Source of the DNA: Cyanophora paradoxa
Taxonomy: Eukaryota; Glaucocystophyceae; Cyanophorales; Cyanophoraceae
Length of the DNA stretch: 64,000 nucleotides
Assembly: GCA_004431415.1 (NCBI GenBank)
Contig: QPMI01000545.1
Location: 62,001 to 126,000 of the forward strand
Direction: 5' to 3'
In this document: in pieces, positions 20,685 through 33,800 of the stretch
Position numbering within the stretch: the stretch's first letter is position 1
Layout: every line of letters begins with the position of its first letter
The notes under the pieces: generated by a model
The model's database searches: none
Told to the model about the DNA's origin: nothing
The model's input: only the letters and a program-made list of their open reading frames with translations
Position numbers and translations under genes: made by a program

Positions 20685-23600
20685 ATGACGTTTAGATTTC
20701 TTTCTCTCAACGTAGCAGGCAAATTAGATCGAGCTTTTAATGATGTGTTAGGTAAATCTTATCGCTCTTTTCTTTTTGATTGCCTCCGCGACAGCGCGAG
20801 GCATTCGGTTGTGTGCTTGCAGGAGACTCATGTTTCTTCTCCTTCTCTATCTAAACGCCTTGCGCGTGCTTGGGGATCGACCCCTTCGTTTTGGTCTCAT
20901 AACCCTAGCGGTCAAGCTACTCAGGGGGTCGCCACTCTCTTTCCTGGCGATTCCCCTTTTTCGATTCGACTGTTGACTCCGGTTGATAGTCCTCGACTGC
21001 AGCTTTTCTTATTCGAGACCAAATTCGGTCCCATTTATTTGTGCAATGTATATGCTCCTACTGATGATTCCGAGCGTCGCGGCTTCTATGACACTCTTCT
21101 ATATACTCTTGAATCCGTGGTTCCCTTCGATGGCCGTCTCATTTTAGGAGGAGATTTAAATTTCCACGAGCTGCCCTCCGATGCTCCTGGCCCTAGTCGC
21201 GGAACCCTTCCCCTGATGCCTTCGAGTTGATCCGGGCTCGTTATGGCCTTTTTGACGCCGGGCCTCGCGCTAGAGCTTGTTTTAAAACTTGGAGCCGGCC
21301 GCGGCCGGATGGGGGATCGATTGAGTCCCGTCTCGATTATTTTTTCCTCTCGTCCTCCCTCCGCGATTGGGCCGTCTCGCTACGTCCGTGGACGGCTTAT
21401 TCTGCAGTCGGCGAGCCGCGCAATTCTGATCATATTGGCATTTTTCTCACGCTTAAAGCTCCAGGGATTTCGCGCCGCGGCCCCGGTCGCTGGCGCATGA
21501 ACTGGGCGGCGTATGGCAAACGGCCTGAGTATGCTGATCTCATTTCTGCTGTAATTCGTGACTGGCGTGCTGAGTGGCCCTTGGTTACTGATCGCGTCCG
21601 CCGATGGGACGCCCTCAAATCAGAGCTCCAGCGTCGCGTACGGGCCTGGGAGCTTGATGAGAAGCGCAGGCAGAAGGACGCCTACGTCTCTTCTGTTCGA
21701 GCTCTCGAAGCTCTCATCCGTCGCCACGCCGCTGGTTCTATTAACGATATCGCTTTCCGCTCACTGCGCACCTCCATGATGCGTACGTTAAATTCGCTTG
21801 TGTCTGACTATGCCAGACAACATTCGCGCAACGAAATTCGTTTCGCCGCGGCGCAAGATGGTCGATCTAGTAAAGCCTTTTTTGAACACTATTTGCCGGA
21901 TTCGCATGCACGGTTTACCGAAGGGCTTCGGGCCCCGGACTCCGAAGGCCCGGAGGTCGCGTCGGACGACCCCTGTACTTTGCTTGAGATTTCTTCTGCC
22001 TATTACGCTCATCTATATGACGGTGCCGCAGCTCAGGCCGCGGTTGATCAGTCGCTGGCTGAGCGGACTGGCGTTGCCTCTCTCTATTCTCCCCACCGCC
22101 TGCTCCCTACTGAGTCTGCGGATCTTGACTCTGACCTATCGCCTGGAGAGCTGCTTCGCGCTTTTAAGGAGATGTCTGGCGGCGCCAAGTCTCCTGGCGT
22201 CGATGGCCTCCCTGCTGAATTTTACGTTCGCTTTTTTGATGAGATTGGCCCCGACTTCTGTGCTTATCTCAGTGCTATGTATGAGTCCGGTCAGGCTTCT
22301 GAGTCCTTGCGGCACGTCCTTATTACTCCTATAACGAAGCCGTCAACGGACCCTACTTTGATTGCGAATCGCCGCCCAATCTCTCTATCTAATGTTGAGG
22401 AGCGTGCAGTTGAACGCGCCCTTTCCAACCGTTTAACACCACTCATGCCTGGCCTTGTATCCCGCTTTCAATCCGGCTTTATTCATCGTCGCTCCGCAGT
22501 GCACCAGGTCATGCTCGTTTATCTATTAATGCATTACGAGGGCGGTAATCCTGAGCTTGAACAACTTTGCTTCGGATTTCTCGATTTTTCAAAAGCTTAT
22601 GACCGCGTTAACTGGAGCTTCCTTTTTGGTCGCTTGAACAGTTCGGCTTCGGATCTCAGTTTATCAAGTGGGTTCGCTTACTTTACTCTGATCTGCAGGG
22701 TTCTGTTCACATTAACGGCTGGACCTCGGCCCCTTTCCCCATTCGATGCGGAGTGCGTCAGGGTGGCCCCCTGTCTCCCTATTTGTATAATTTGTGCACG
22801 CACCTTTTAGCCCTTTTGATTAATGCTGACGTGCGTATACGTGGTGTCCGCCTTTCTCCTAACTCCCTATGTAAGGTACTCCAGTTCGCGGACGATACTG
22901 TTCCTTTAATCTCTTCTTTTGCCGAGCTACCCTTTTGGAAAGAGTGCTTTGATAAATATTGCCGGCTGTCTGGCGCCCTTATTAATCTCGACAAATCTAA
23001 CCTTCTTCCGCTCCGCGATATTCCTGCGGACGCGTGGCCTAGCGTCGAGGACTGTCCCTGGCGGCGCCTCCAGGTGACGGATCTCCCTCCCGCTGAGAAA
23101 ATCCGCAAGTACCTGGGCTTTCCGCTAGAGCCCGATCTGTCTCGCTTCTGGCGTAAGAAAAATGCTGCTCTTGATATCCGTGTGCAGCAAGCGAAAACCT
23201 ATCACATGCCGATGCGCTCCGGCGTGTTTCTTGCATGGGCAGTCTTTATTGGATCCCTTCATTATGCTCTGTATTTGCTTGACCCCCCTGATGCCCAGTA
23301 TTCTGCGTGGCAAGACAAGCTTCGTTCTTTCGCCGGCGTGAGCGGGCAACTTTCGAAGTATATTTCTCCTCTGCCGTGGCGTCAAGGTGGTCTTAACTGC
23401 CCTGATATTCGTGCTTTTTCTCTGTCGCTAAAAATGAAGTGGGTGGCCTTGTTGGCCGACCCGTCCTGCTCGGCTCCTTGGAAGGAGTACCTCTTGAGCA
23501 AACTGGACGCTCAGCTGGCGCCCTTTTCCTACGGCCCCGCCCTTATCTCGCTTCGTCTCCCACTTGACGGTCTTGACTTGCCTTCTATTTGGAAGCAGGC

Positions 23601-26600
23601 TTTCTCGGAGTGGTCTCAGCGCCAGGGCGTGTGTCAGCCTCATACCTCGCTCGAAGTTTTATCCCAACCTCTTTTCTTTAATCCCCTGTTCGATGCTCCG
23701 GGTGCCAAGGTCGACTGGAGTCGTTGTGCACGGTCTGGCTTGCTGCGAGTCTGCGATATCTGGGATTGTACCACCCGGGGGTTTCGGGCTCCAGCAGCTG
23801 CCTCGTCCGCCCTCCATTCCTTTTTCCCTCGTCTGTGCTCCGCGCTCCCGGCAGCATGGCGCCAGGTCCTTGAGGCCCCTGCCCCGCCACCTCAGCATCT
23901 CTGGTGGTCTGGACCGGACGCCTCGGTTGCTCTCCTTCGGGGCCCGAGCGGTACTTTTGTCGCCTTCCCCGTTCGCGATAACCAGATAATTCCACGGGTG
24001 CTGGATTACGTGCCGCGTGTTCCTTGCCGCCCTGCGGCTTCCCACCCTGTGGGCCTATCCTCTAATTCAATTCTGTCTCGTTTGCTTCCGCTGCACGTTT
24101 GCTTTAGCGCTGTCTTTCTCTCTCTACGTCGCGGAACCCTGCCCGGTCTTTTTATTCTAGGAGCAGGCCCCTCTGCCTTTCTTTCTCTTGATAATCTTGC
24201 GTTCACATTTGCTCGTATGCTCCCTCTCCGCCTCTCATCTGTTCGTCGCTTCTACTGCCTTGAGGTCCAGCGGCTTCGCGATGTGTCCAGCCACGCTCAG
24301 ATGCCCGATGCTAAGTGGGGTTTCCCGGCGCCTTGTCTCCGTCCCGTCTTCCTCATCTTGTCGTCCTTCAGTGTTTCCCGATGCTTTGGATCGATGCTCT
24401 TTACCGTTTGCATTTCAAATTGTATCGTTTGGGCGAGCAACAGTCGCCTCGCCGTCGTTTCTGTCGGGTTTGTAATGACGGATCTGCTCGCTCTCACGCG
24501 CACGTTTTCTCTGAGTGCCCGCTTTCTCGTTCGTTCTGGGATTTCATTCGTGAGCGCCTGAATTTCTGGGCTTCTACTCTTCCACCGGAGGAGCGTGAAG
24601 AGGTCGAAGTGCCTGACCTCTCTCTCTTCCACATCCTCTCGGTTCCGGATTTATCTGGGCCCATTTTGCGCAGTAAAGTTAACCCCGCCTTCTGCCTTCG
24701 CTCACTTGGAGCGATCCTTGCTGGCGTATTTTCCATCCAACAGGTTGCTCGCGCTCGGTGCGATCTTGAGGAGGTTGACATTGATGCACCTTCTTACAAC
24801 CGCGCCGCGCTTGTTGCCGCCTGGGACAGAAATATGTCGTACCTAGAGTTCACTCTTCCGCAGGCTTCGGCCTTGTTGGAGGAGCGGCGCGCTCGCTTGG
24901 CTGTTGCTGACGCTGATGATCAGGATGCCTCGGATGCTGAGTCTGGTGCCGGTTCTCATCGTTCTAGTTCAAGCTCTGATTCTGACTCGCCCGACCCTCC
25001 TTCTTCGGGCGGTGCTGACAACCTCGTCTCTTCGCGTGACATCGATTCTGTCCTCCGGAATCCTGCGGAGTTCGCCGTTCGTGGGAATGTCCCGTTGGGG
25101 ATCCCTGGTGGTCGCCCGCCTCCTGCGCCGTCCCCTCCTGCTCTGGCCCCTGTAGTGACCCTTGGGCCCGTTCCTATTCCTGCTCTCGCTGCCCCTCTCG
25201 ACGCTCCTTTTCCCCCATTCCCTGCGGTCCCGATCCCTGTGCTCCTTGGCCCGCTGGCCCCGCCTCTACCTCCTCCCTCCTTACAACTTGCTGTCACGGG
25301 GCCTCTTCACTTGCCTGTTCCCCGGCAGGTCCCTGGTCATCTTGCAGCTCCGTACCCCTTCTTACCTCTTCCCCTTGCTCCTCCACTTCCGCCCCCGCGT
25401 GGCCCTCTTTCTGACGTCCTCCTGGTTCAGCCCCTCTTCAGCCCATCCTTCTTGCCCCGCTTCTGCAACTGTGACGCCGGGCGGCACTATCTTTTTGCAT
25501 GCTCCTCCCGCCACTACGCCCCGGTCTCTTTGCGTCTGCATCCACTTTCCCGGGTCCGCTTGCAGGCCCCCTCGCCTCCAGAGCTCGCCATCACTTCGGC
25601 CTCCCTCGCCTCCGCTCTCGATTCTCCATACCCTTCGAATAGCCGCCTTCTCTCTCCTCCTCCGCCCTCCCTCCCCCCCTCGAGCTCCGGGTCCTCGGCC
25701 TCTGCCCTGCTTCCGAGTGTTGGCGAGACTGTCCTCTTTTCGGTCTCCCCGTCATTCCGACTCCCTGCTCCCCCTTCGGCGCCTCGGGTCCCATCTGCGG
25801 GTCTTATCCCGCTTCCTGGCGCTCGTGAGATTCGCCGCCGGCGCCCTCGTCGGGCCCTTGCGCCCTCGAGCTCGTCTCTCTCTGCGCCGCCCATGACCCC
25901 CGTGTCATCTGATCCGGCGCCACCTGACCTTTCTCCTGCTTCGCTGCCCTCTCTTCGGCGCCGGCAGCGATCCCCGTCACCTGCTCGCGGCCCTTCCCCT
26001 GCGTCCGGATCCGACCCTTCCTCGGCTCCCTCCTCGCCTCTTCCGCCTCGTAGGCCTCCGCCGCGTTCCCGTCGGCGGATCTCTCGATCGACCCTGGACT
26101 CTCCGCCTGCCACTGTCTGTGGGGTACCTCCGCCGCCGTGTTCGGCGCCGGCTGTCAGTACTTTGCTCGGTAGCTCCCCCATCGTGGCTCCTCGGGGCCT
26201 CTTCGTCGTCGTCGTTCGCTGGGTTCCGGCTCCGGGTCAGATTTCTCGCCGGGCTTACCTTCTCCTGGCTCTGCTCCTGGGCCCTCAGCTCCGGGACCGG
26301 CTTCCCCGATCTCCTCCCGGACTCGTGGTCGTACCCGTCGCCGGCTTGCCGAGCCTACGTCTCCTTCTACTTCCCTCCGGCGGTTTGCCGGGCCGGACCC
26401 TCCGGCCTTTGTTCTTGATACCGGACCGCCGCCTTTGCCTTCGTCTTCTGCTTCGCTGGTCGTATCCCGCCGGCGCCGGCGTACTTCGTCTTATAGTTTA
26501 GTTCGGTCTAGTTCGGATTCTGATCGTAGTGTTGATGCTAGAGTTAGTTTCAATACTAGCTATAGTCCTCGTGCTCGACCTGTTGTTCGCCGTCGTTTGC

Positions 26601-26640
26601 AGTTCGACTGCCCGTCTCGACCCGGTCGGCTTTAGTGATT
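20685..26640 (+). pseudogene. LINE ORF2: endonuclease-reverse transcriptase, broken by frameshifts
   Basis: ATG 20685. Part 1 (20685-21230) is an AP-like endonuclease: SLNVAGKLDRAF, VVCLQETHVSS, NVYAPTDDSE, LILGGDLNFHE. The frame breaks at about 21225 and resumes in another frame with the end of the nuclease (ESRLDYFFLS, NSDHIGIFLT) and the first RT motifs: SPGVDGLPAEFY, ANRRPISLSNV, FLDFSKAYDRVNW. It breaks again at about 22640. Part 3 (to 24561) has CGVRQGGPLSPYLYN and the catalytic QFADDTV (FADD at 22885). A third break lies near 24350. Part 4 carries a zf-RVT-like knuckle (CRVCNDGS...HVFSECP, about 24460-24525), then a Pro/Ser-rich tail of several hundred codons. Essential residues of both enzymes are still present, so the copy is recent, but as written it is not one frame. 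Confidence 0.85.
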
Positions 26641-27140
26641 CCTTTGACTGTCCTTTTGCCTGCTCTTGATCCGCCTGCTCCGCCTCCTGTGTCCTCCTCG
26701 ACCTTGTGCCGTAGCTCTGCCTTTCGCGTCGTCCTGCTTCGCCTCCGCCTCCGCGTCGTCTTGTTGTTCCTCTTACTTGTCTGCTTCCTGTTATTTATCT
26801 TTCTCAAATTTGTCCTCCGCTTCTTAGTGATGTAATTCCTTCCGATATTGATGGTATCTCTAGCTCTGGCTCTTCTTTGTGTCAGTCATCCTCTGTCCCT
26901 AGATCTGCTCGATTTCTCGTCTCTTCTCGATCTGTCTCGAGCTCTGTGTCTTTTCTTTTTTATTGTCGTTTTTGGCTCTTTGTCTTATCTTTCTTCGTGC
27001 TCTTGTCTTAGTTATTTTGCTTTTTTGTCTTTAGGCCCCCTGGGCAGCCCCCGCAGTGCTGGTGTCTAGAGACTGTGGCCGGTAATTCACCAAAAAAAAA
27101 AATAGGGTAGCAGTGTTATTAGCATCAATCGCCTCCGTGT

Positions 27141-27167
27141 CGAGGCAGAATTAATAATTCTGCCTCG
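27141..27167. repeat. Perfect hairpin, 12-bp stem and 3-nt loop, after the LINE 3' end
   Basis: CGAGGCAGAATT, then AAT, then AATTCTGCCTCG, about 35 bases after the A run that ends the LINE. It is followed by AT-rich sequence. Confidence 0.85.
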
Positions 27168-27239
27168 AGGGAGTGCGACGCGGAAATTATTTAGTAGGGG
27201 GGATCTCGAGTGGAAAAAAAGGTTAAAAAAGGAATTTGG

Positions 27240-27360
27240 CTCGTTGGTTTTTGGGTTTGAGAAAGAGGCTTCGCCTGATTTGAGAAAGAGGCTTCGCCTG
27301 ATTTTGCAAAAAATTTTACAAAAAATTTTGTTTTATTTTTCGAAAAATTTTTCGGCCGGA
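27240..27360. repeat. Short tandem duplication and AAATTTT tract
   Basis: TGAGAAAGAGGCTTCGCCTGATT occurs twice in tandem (about 27257-27302), followed by a run of AAAAATTTT and CGAAAAATTTTTCG palindromes, then abruptly by very GC-rich sequence. No gene is seen between 27110 and 27866. Confidence 0.7.
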
Positions 27361-27866
27361 ACCCTGCCCGGGGCCCGCCGCGGCCCGCGGAGGGCCGCGG
27401 GGGTGACGCGGCTGGGCGGCGCGCCGGCGGCCCGCCGGCCCCACCACCCGGGGCCGGGCACCCCCGCCGCCCGCGGCCCCCGCCCGGCGCCCGGCCGCCC
27501 GCGGCCCGCCTCAGGGCCGCCTGGCAGCGCCTGCGACTGGAGGCTGCGAGGCCTAGGCTTCCCCGCCTAGCCGCGGCCTCCTAGCCTGTGAGAGTCCTAG
27601 GGCAGCGAGGCTGCGCTCGCCGGACTTGAAAAGACTCTGATGAGAGTTCGACTGCCTGTGAGGCTAGGCGGCTGGGACTGGCCTGGCCCAGTGGCGCCGA
27701 CCGCGAGGCAGGCGAAGGCCAGGCCTACGCGCGCGCCGGGGCACGCCCGGCACGGGTGCCCACGGCGCAGCCGCCGATCGCGGTCCGACGCGGGGCTGCA
27801 GCCTGCAGCCTGCAGCCTGCAGCCGCCGACCCGGCCGCGCGGCCGGGCCCGCGCCCGCGGCCGCGC

Positions 27867-30800
27867 TCACGAGTCACGACGACTCGGGATCGCGGGGGAG
27901 GCGCCGGCCGAGCCGCCGGCGGGCGGGGCGGGGAGGTCGCCCCTCCTGCCCGCCGGCCCGGGGACGGCGGGGCGGCGAGGCGGGGGCCGGGGCGGGGCCG
28001 GGAGGGCGACGAGGGGGCGGGGGCGGGGCCGGGGCGCGGGCGGGGGCGCGGGGCCTGGGCGGGGCAGGAGGACGGTGACGCGGGCTCCCTCGATGCTGGC
28101 CGGGCCCCTGCGGCGGCTGCCCCGGGGGGCGGCGGCGGCGCCATCGAGAGCGCGGGGCCGGCGGGGCGCGAGGGGCGCCGGGGCCGCCGGGTTGGGCAGG
28201 GGCGAGGTCCCCGCGTCCGGCCGGATCCGCACGATGATCGCCGGGCCCTTGCTCCTGCGAGGGCGATGGGTCTTGTCCTATCGGGGGTGGGGGGGGGGGA
28301 GAATGCAGGGGGGGTACCGCTGCGCGAAGGCGTCCTCCTCGGAGCCGGAGCCCTCGTCGCCGCCGTCGTCGTTGAGGGAGCGCCCCACGCGCGCGACCGC
28401 ACCGGAGGCTGCGCGCAGGGGAAAAGTTGGGTTCGGAGGTCTGGCTTCCTAGAATTGTCCTTTAGAGCCACTAAAGAAGTTCGAGGCCCATCAGACTCGG
28501 CCTCTGGGTGGCCTCGGTCTAGGCCCGCTCGATGGAGGGCGCGGATGGCGCTCAGAACGTCTTCCGAGCTCCGAGCTCCGAGCTCCGGGGGGCGGGGCGG
28601 GGCGGGGCGGGGCGGGGCGCACGGGCGGGCGGCGGGGCGATGGCCCCGTCCTCGTCCTCGTCGCTCTCCGCCGCGCCGCTCGGGCGCCGCTGCGCCGGCG
28701 GCGGCGGCGGTGCTTGCCACGAGGGGTGCGCCGGCGCCGGCGCCGGCGCGGGACCGAGGCGGCCGGGCGGAGCGGCGCGGCGGGGCGGCCGGCGGTGGCC
28801 TGCGGGGCGGGGGGCGTCTCAGCGCGCGCGGCGGGGTCACGGCGGGCGGGGCGGGGGCGCCTCGGGGGCAGCGAGGGGACGGCGGGCGGAGGCGACGCTA
28901 CAGCCCTGCCGAAGGACTGGGCATCGGCGAGGGCGGGGGCCCGGCTTGGCGGCGCGGCGCACCTCGCAGGGGCCGGCGGCGCCGGCTGCTGCTGCTGCGG
29001 GGGCGGAGGCGCCGCAGCCGCTGGCGGGGCGACGGCGGGGGCGGCCTGCGCACGAGGCTGCGATCAGCGGGCGGGCGGGGGCGGGCCGAGCGGGGTGCGG
29101 CAGCTGCTGCGAACCGGACGGCGGGGGCCGGGGGCGGGGAGGGCACGGGCGACTCGGCCGGCTCCCCGTCGCTCTCCCGGTCGGCCTGCGACGCCGCAGA
29201 GTCGAGCGGGCTCCACTGCCAAAGGAGGCGGGCGGGGCGGGGCGGGCGGGCGGGCCTCGGTGACGAGGTCGAGGGAATCATTGCGGGGCAGGGAGGCCCG
29301 CGGCGTGTGCGAGCCCGTGCGCCGGTGCTGGCCCAGGCCCCCCGGCCGCAGCGACGACCCCGGCGTCCGAGGCTGCGCGCGGAGGTGCGCCTCAGAGGCC
29401 GCTAAAGGGGCGGGGCGGGGCGGGGCGCGCGTCCTCAGAGCGGAAGGAGACGGTGGAGACCGAGTTGGACTCGCTCGACGTCGACTCGGACGACGCCCGC
29501 CGCCCGTCCGCCGGCCCCGGCGCCGGCGCCGGCGGGGAGCCGCGGGGCCGCCCGCCGGACCGCAGACACCGCGGACGCCGCCGCTGCTGGCGCTGCGGAG
29601 GCGGCCGAGGGCAGGGCCGGTTTGGGCGCCGGCGCAGGGGCCGGCGCCGGGACCGAGGCGGCGTGAGCGAGGGGCGCGGGGGCGCCCTTGGGAGGGGACG
29701 CGTGGACCGGGGCGAGGGGGCGGCGGGGAGGGGCCGCTGCGGGGAGGGGGCGGCGGGGCGCGGGGCGGCGATGGGGACGGGGTTGGCGAAGGGGTTGGCG
29801 CCCGTGGCGCGGGGCGGCTGGGGCTGCGGCTCGGGCGCGATGCCGAAGACCTGTTCCGGGGCGGGCGGCCCGGCGGAGGCGGAGGCGAGGCGGGGCACCT
29901 CCTCGAGGGCCTGGCCCCGCCGCGCGAGCAGCGGGGGCGGCGCCTCCTGCGGCCGCGCCCGCGAGGGGTCGACGGGCAGGGACCCGTGGAAGGTCCAGTC
30001 CGCCAGGGCGCACGAGGCGTCTGCGCAAGCCGGCGGGCGGCAGGGTGAGCTGTGGGGGCGGGGGAGGGGCCGGGCCCGGCCGGGCACCCTTCGGGATGGG
30101 GTCGAGCTCGGGGCCACGGCGGGGGCCGCCGCCGCCGGCGCCGACGCGTCCTTGGCGTCTGCGTCGACGCGTCGGGGCGGGGCGGGGCGGGGCGAAGCGA
30201 AGCTACGCTGGGCGGGGCGGGCACGGTGGTGGGCGGGGCCGAGGTGGCGGGCGCGGCGGGCGCGGGCCCCCTCGTGGCCCGGGTCGTCCTCCTCCTCGTC
30301 CGACTCGTCCTCCCCCTCGCCCTGGGCGGCCCCCACGGGCTGCAGGGCCTCCGGGACCGTGCCCAGCAGCACGGCCCCCGCCGCGAGGAGGTCCTTGGGG
30401 GTCCCCGGGCGCCGCAGGAGCGCCCGCAGCGCCTCCGGGCGGTTGTTCGTGTAGAAGATGTGGAAGAGCGGCCACGGGCACCCCGCCGCCTGCGTTCGCG
30501 GCCGCCCTAAGGTAAGAGGGGACGGAGCGGGAGGGGGGTACAGCGCGCCTCGAAGAGCCGCCGGGCGGTCTCGTACTGCCCGTAGCGCCACGCGTCCTCC
30601 CCCGCCGCCTTCATCTGAGGTGGGAGGATGTTGAGCCGTACAGCTTTCGTGATAGGGGGTACGGCTCGCCTGGGCGTGGAAAAGGCTCCCGGGCGGGGCC
30701 GAGCCGACCTTCTCGCGGAGCGGCGCGGGGAGGAGCCCCAGCGCGGCCGAGACGTTGCAGGCCTGAAAAAAAGCTCTCAGAAGAAAGACTTTTCCAGGGG

Positions 30801-33800
30801 GGGAGGAACGGAAGGGGGGTACCAGGGCGCCCCAGCGGAGGGGTGCGAGGTCGCCGCCGCCCGTGTAGTGCGCCACGGCCGCCGCCTGCGGAGGGGGGCG
30901 GCGGCTCAGCACAGAGGACGAGGGAAGCAAACGGAAGGGGGGTACCGGCTCGGCGGCAGCGGCGAGGTAGGCGAGCTCGAGGGCGAGGTTGGGGAACCCG
31001 AGGCGGGCCACGTGCTCCAGCACGGGGCGCGCGTAGAACGCGGCGGGGTACCTGGTTAACAACAACAAGTTAGATTTGGGGGGTAGATAACGTGAAGGAA
31101 AGCTGGAGATTACCAGTGGACGATTCGGTAGGCGGCGGCGGAGCGGACGCGGACGTCGGGGCCTCCCGTGGGCGACGCCGGGCGCGGGAGGGGCGCGGGG
31201 GCGCCGCCGCCCGGCGCCGCGGCGTCCGCGGGCCACGCGCACCAGCCGTGCACGAGGTGCTGCGCCAGCGATAGCGGCCTGGGAAGGAACGCGTGAGTAG
31301 GGCTCCAGCAGGGCAAGGCAAGGGAAGGGAGGTAGGGGGGGTACCGGATTCGGACGTCGGCGAGGTCGCCCGTGGGGGCTACCAGCGCCACGCGGTCCGG
31401 CAGCGCCGCGCCGAGCACTGCGGGGGTACGCGATAAGCGGGGGGGGGGGGAGGGATCGCGGGAGGGGCGCACCGGGGTGCGTGGGGCTCAGCACCCCGAC
31501 CTGCGCGGCGCGCAGCGTCAGGGGCGGACGGGGAAGGGGCGACGGCGGGGGGGTACGCGGGCCTGCTCGAGGGCGCCGTCGGCGGTGGCGACGTAGAGGG
31601 CGGAGCGGGCGGCGAGGAGGAGGGCGGGGCCGGCGAAGAGGGCGGAGAGGAAGGCGCGCCCGGGGAGGGCGGGGGCCCCCGGGGCGAGGGAGAGCGCGGG
31701 GGCCTCGACGGCGCAGAGCGGGGCGAGGGATGGGCCCCGGAAGAGGAGCGCCCGGCGGGGCGTGAGCGCGGCGCCCACCACGTCGGCGTCCGCGTCCCGC
31801 CGCCAGTGCTGGAACTCGACCTGGCAGGGGAGGGTCAGGGCGAGCGGGTGGGGGGTGGGGTGGGGGGGGGATGAGGATGGGGGGTACGCGCGCGCCTGGA
31901 GGACGGGCTCGGCGTGCTGGAGGGCGAGGGCGGCGGGGTACGCGTCCGGAACCTCGTCGGGCGCGTTGGGGTCCGAGGCGGCGCCCGGCGGCTCCGGGGC
32001 GAGGTAGATGAGCTCGTCGCGGGTGGGGAGGAGCGCGAGGAGGCCGGCGCCGGCGCCGAAGGGCGTGGCGAAGATGCGGGAGGCGGGGCAGGCGAGGCGG
32101 TAGAGGGCGGCGGCGGGGGGCGCCGGGGCCGGCAGCGGCCGCACGGAGACCTCCAGGCCGTCCTCGGAGAGCAGCGCGAAGCCGTTCCCGCCGAACACGG
32201 CGTCCCGGCAGGGCGCGGCGAGCAGCGGGGCCGAGGCGGGGCCCCCCGCCGCCTCCGTGAAGGCCACGGCGAGGGCCGGGGCGGCCTCGGCCGGCGACGC
32301 GGCGCTGGCCTGCAGGAGCGCCAGGAAGAGCTTGGGGCTCGCCATGCGCGGCTCGTGGTCGAGCCGCGCCACGCGGGGGTACAGCGGGTGCCGCGGCACC
32401 GGCCGCAGCGCGGCGGCGCGGCGGGTGGCCAGGTCGTACGAGATGAGGTATCCCCGGGAGACGAAGTGGAAGCAGGGCTCCGGGAGGGGCGCGGGGGCCC
32501 GCGAGGCGCCCCCCTCCGGCGCCGTCGTCGGCGAGTGCACCTGCGGGGTACGTCGATTCAAAGAGGGGGGGAAGGGAGGCGTTGGGGGGTACCGAGGTGC
32601 CGCCGAGCCAGGAGTCCATGGGGAGGCGGAGCGGTGCGCAGAGGGGTACGCCGCAGGCGCCGGGGGCCGGGGCGCGGGAGGGGGCCCCCGTCACGCTCAG
32701 CACGGGGCACGCGGCCGCCGACCCGTCCTCAGGGCCCAGCGGAAGGCCCTGGGGGATACATGAATGCAAGTTGGGACGGAGAGGGTCCGAAGAGGTGGGG
32801 GGTACGGCGCACCGGGAGGAGGGCGAGGTCGAGTGCGGGGTGGGCGACGAGGCCGGTGCAGGGGGAGCGGGCGGCCGCCCCGGCCCCGCTGCGCGCTGCC
32901 CGGCCGCGTGAGCCGAAGGGAGCTCGCTGGAAAGGGGTACGGGCGGGGCGGGCGCACAGGCGCGGACGCGCTCGGCGGCTGCGGCGAAAGGGTCCCCGGT
33001 CCGCTCCGCCTCGGAGAGGGCCAGAGCGTCCGCGAGGGGCAGCGAGCCTGCGCGGCGCGAGCTCAGTTCGAGGGGTACGTGGGCAACGGGGGGAGGCCCG
33101 CCCCGCCCCGCACCGGGGTACACGACGCAGTCAGGGGAGTTCCAGTCCTTGAGGTCCTCGTTGAGGAACGTACCCCCCGCCTTGCCGTCCGCGGTGGCGG
33201 CGAGGAGGAACGGCTGCGCCGAACCGAAGGCGATGCCGACCACGGGCGAGGCCGTCGCCGGGTACGGCAGCACGCTGCGGGGCGGGGCGGAGTGAGCGGG
33301 GGCGGCGGGGAGGGGGGGAAGGCGGGGGCCCCGCGGACTTGGCCAGAACGACAGCGTTCTGCACGCTCGCGATGGACACCAGCCGCACTGCGGAGCCGGC
33401 GGTGAGCGCGGCGCGGAGCGCGGGGCAGCCGAAAGCGGAGGCAGCGGCGCGCGCCTCGCCCCGAGGCGCCTCCCAGGGCCAGGACGTCACGGGAGGGGTG
33501 GAAGCAGACGGCGCTGGGCCGCAGCGGGTCGTTCGGGATCTCTGCGTGCCGGTGTGAGAGGGAGGAGGAGGCGGAGGCGGCGGCGGGGCGGGCGGGGGGA
33601 GCGGGCGCGCCGTCCATGGTCCAGCGGACGGAGTTCTTCTCGTTCGCGGGCTCCCATATCCGCACGCGCCCGTCCGCGTGCGCCGTTGCCTGCGGCGGGG
33701 CGTCCCCCGGTGCGGCGCGCGGCGCCGGGCGCGGGGCGCGGGGACGGCGGCGGCGGGGCGCACGGCGTACGGCGCGCGCGGGCTCGCGGCCAGCGCGCGC

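Larger units (their letters stand above)
19330..27110 (+). mobile_element. LINE (non-LTR retrotransposon), L1-like, frameshifted
   Basis: Contains ORF1 (19376-20551), an ORF2 series with AP-type endonuclease, reverse transcriptase and a C-terminal zinc knuckle (20685-26640), and a 3' end near 27090-27106 marked by a run of 11 A. Base composition is AT-richer, with T-rich codon use, unlike the GC-rich host genes. No long terminal repeats are seen. The 5' limit is uncertain: the monomer array and the unit from 17640 onward may belong to it. Confidence 0.85.

Noticed and set aside
27725-28840. A separate 371-codon minus-strand protein
   Set aside because: It overlaps the last exons of the TTRAY-like gene in another frame; the in-frame reading with SKGPAIIVRIRPDAG is better supported.
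29392-33273. A single 1293-codon minus-strand frame
   Set aside because: It is several real exons of the TTRAY-like gene read through introns and shifted frames. The protein-like stretches alternate between frames, which fits splicing and not one exon.
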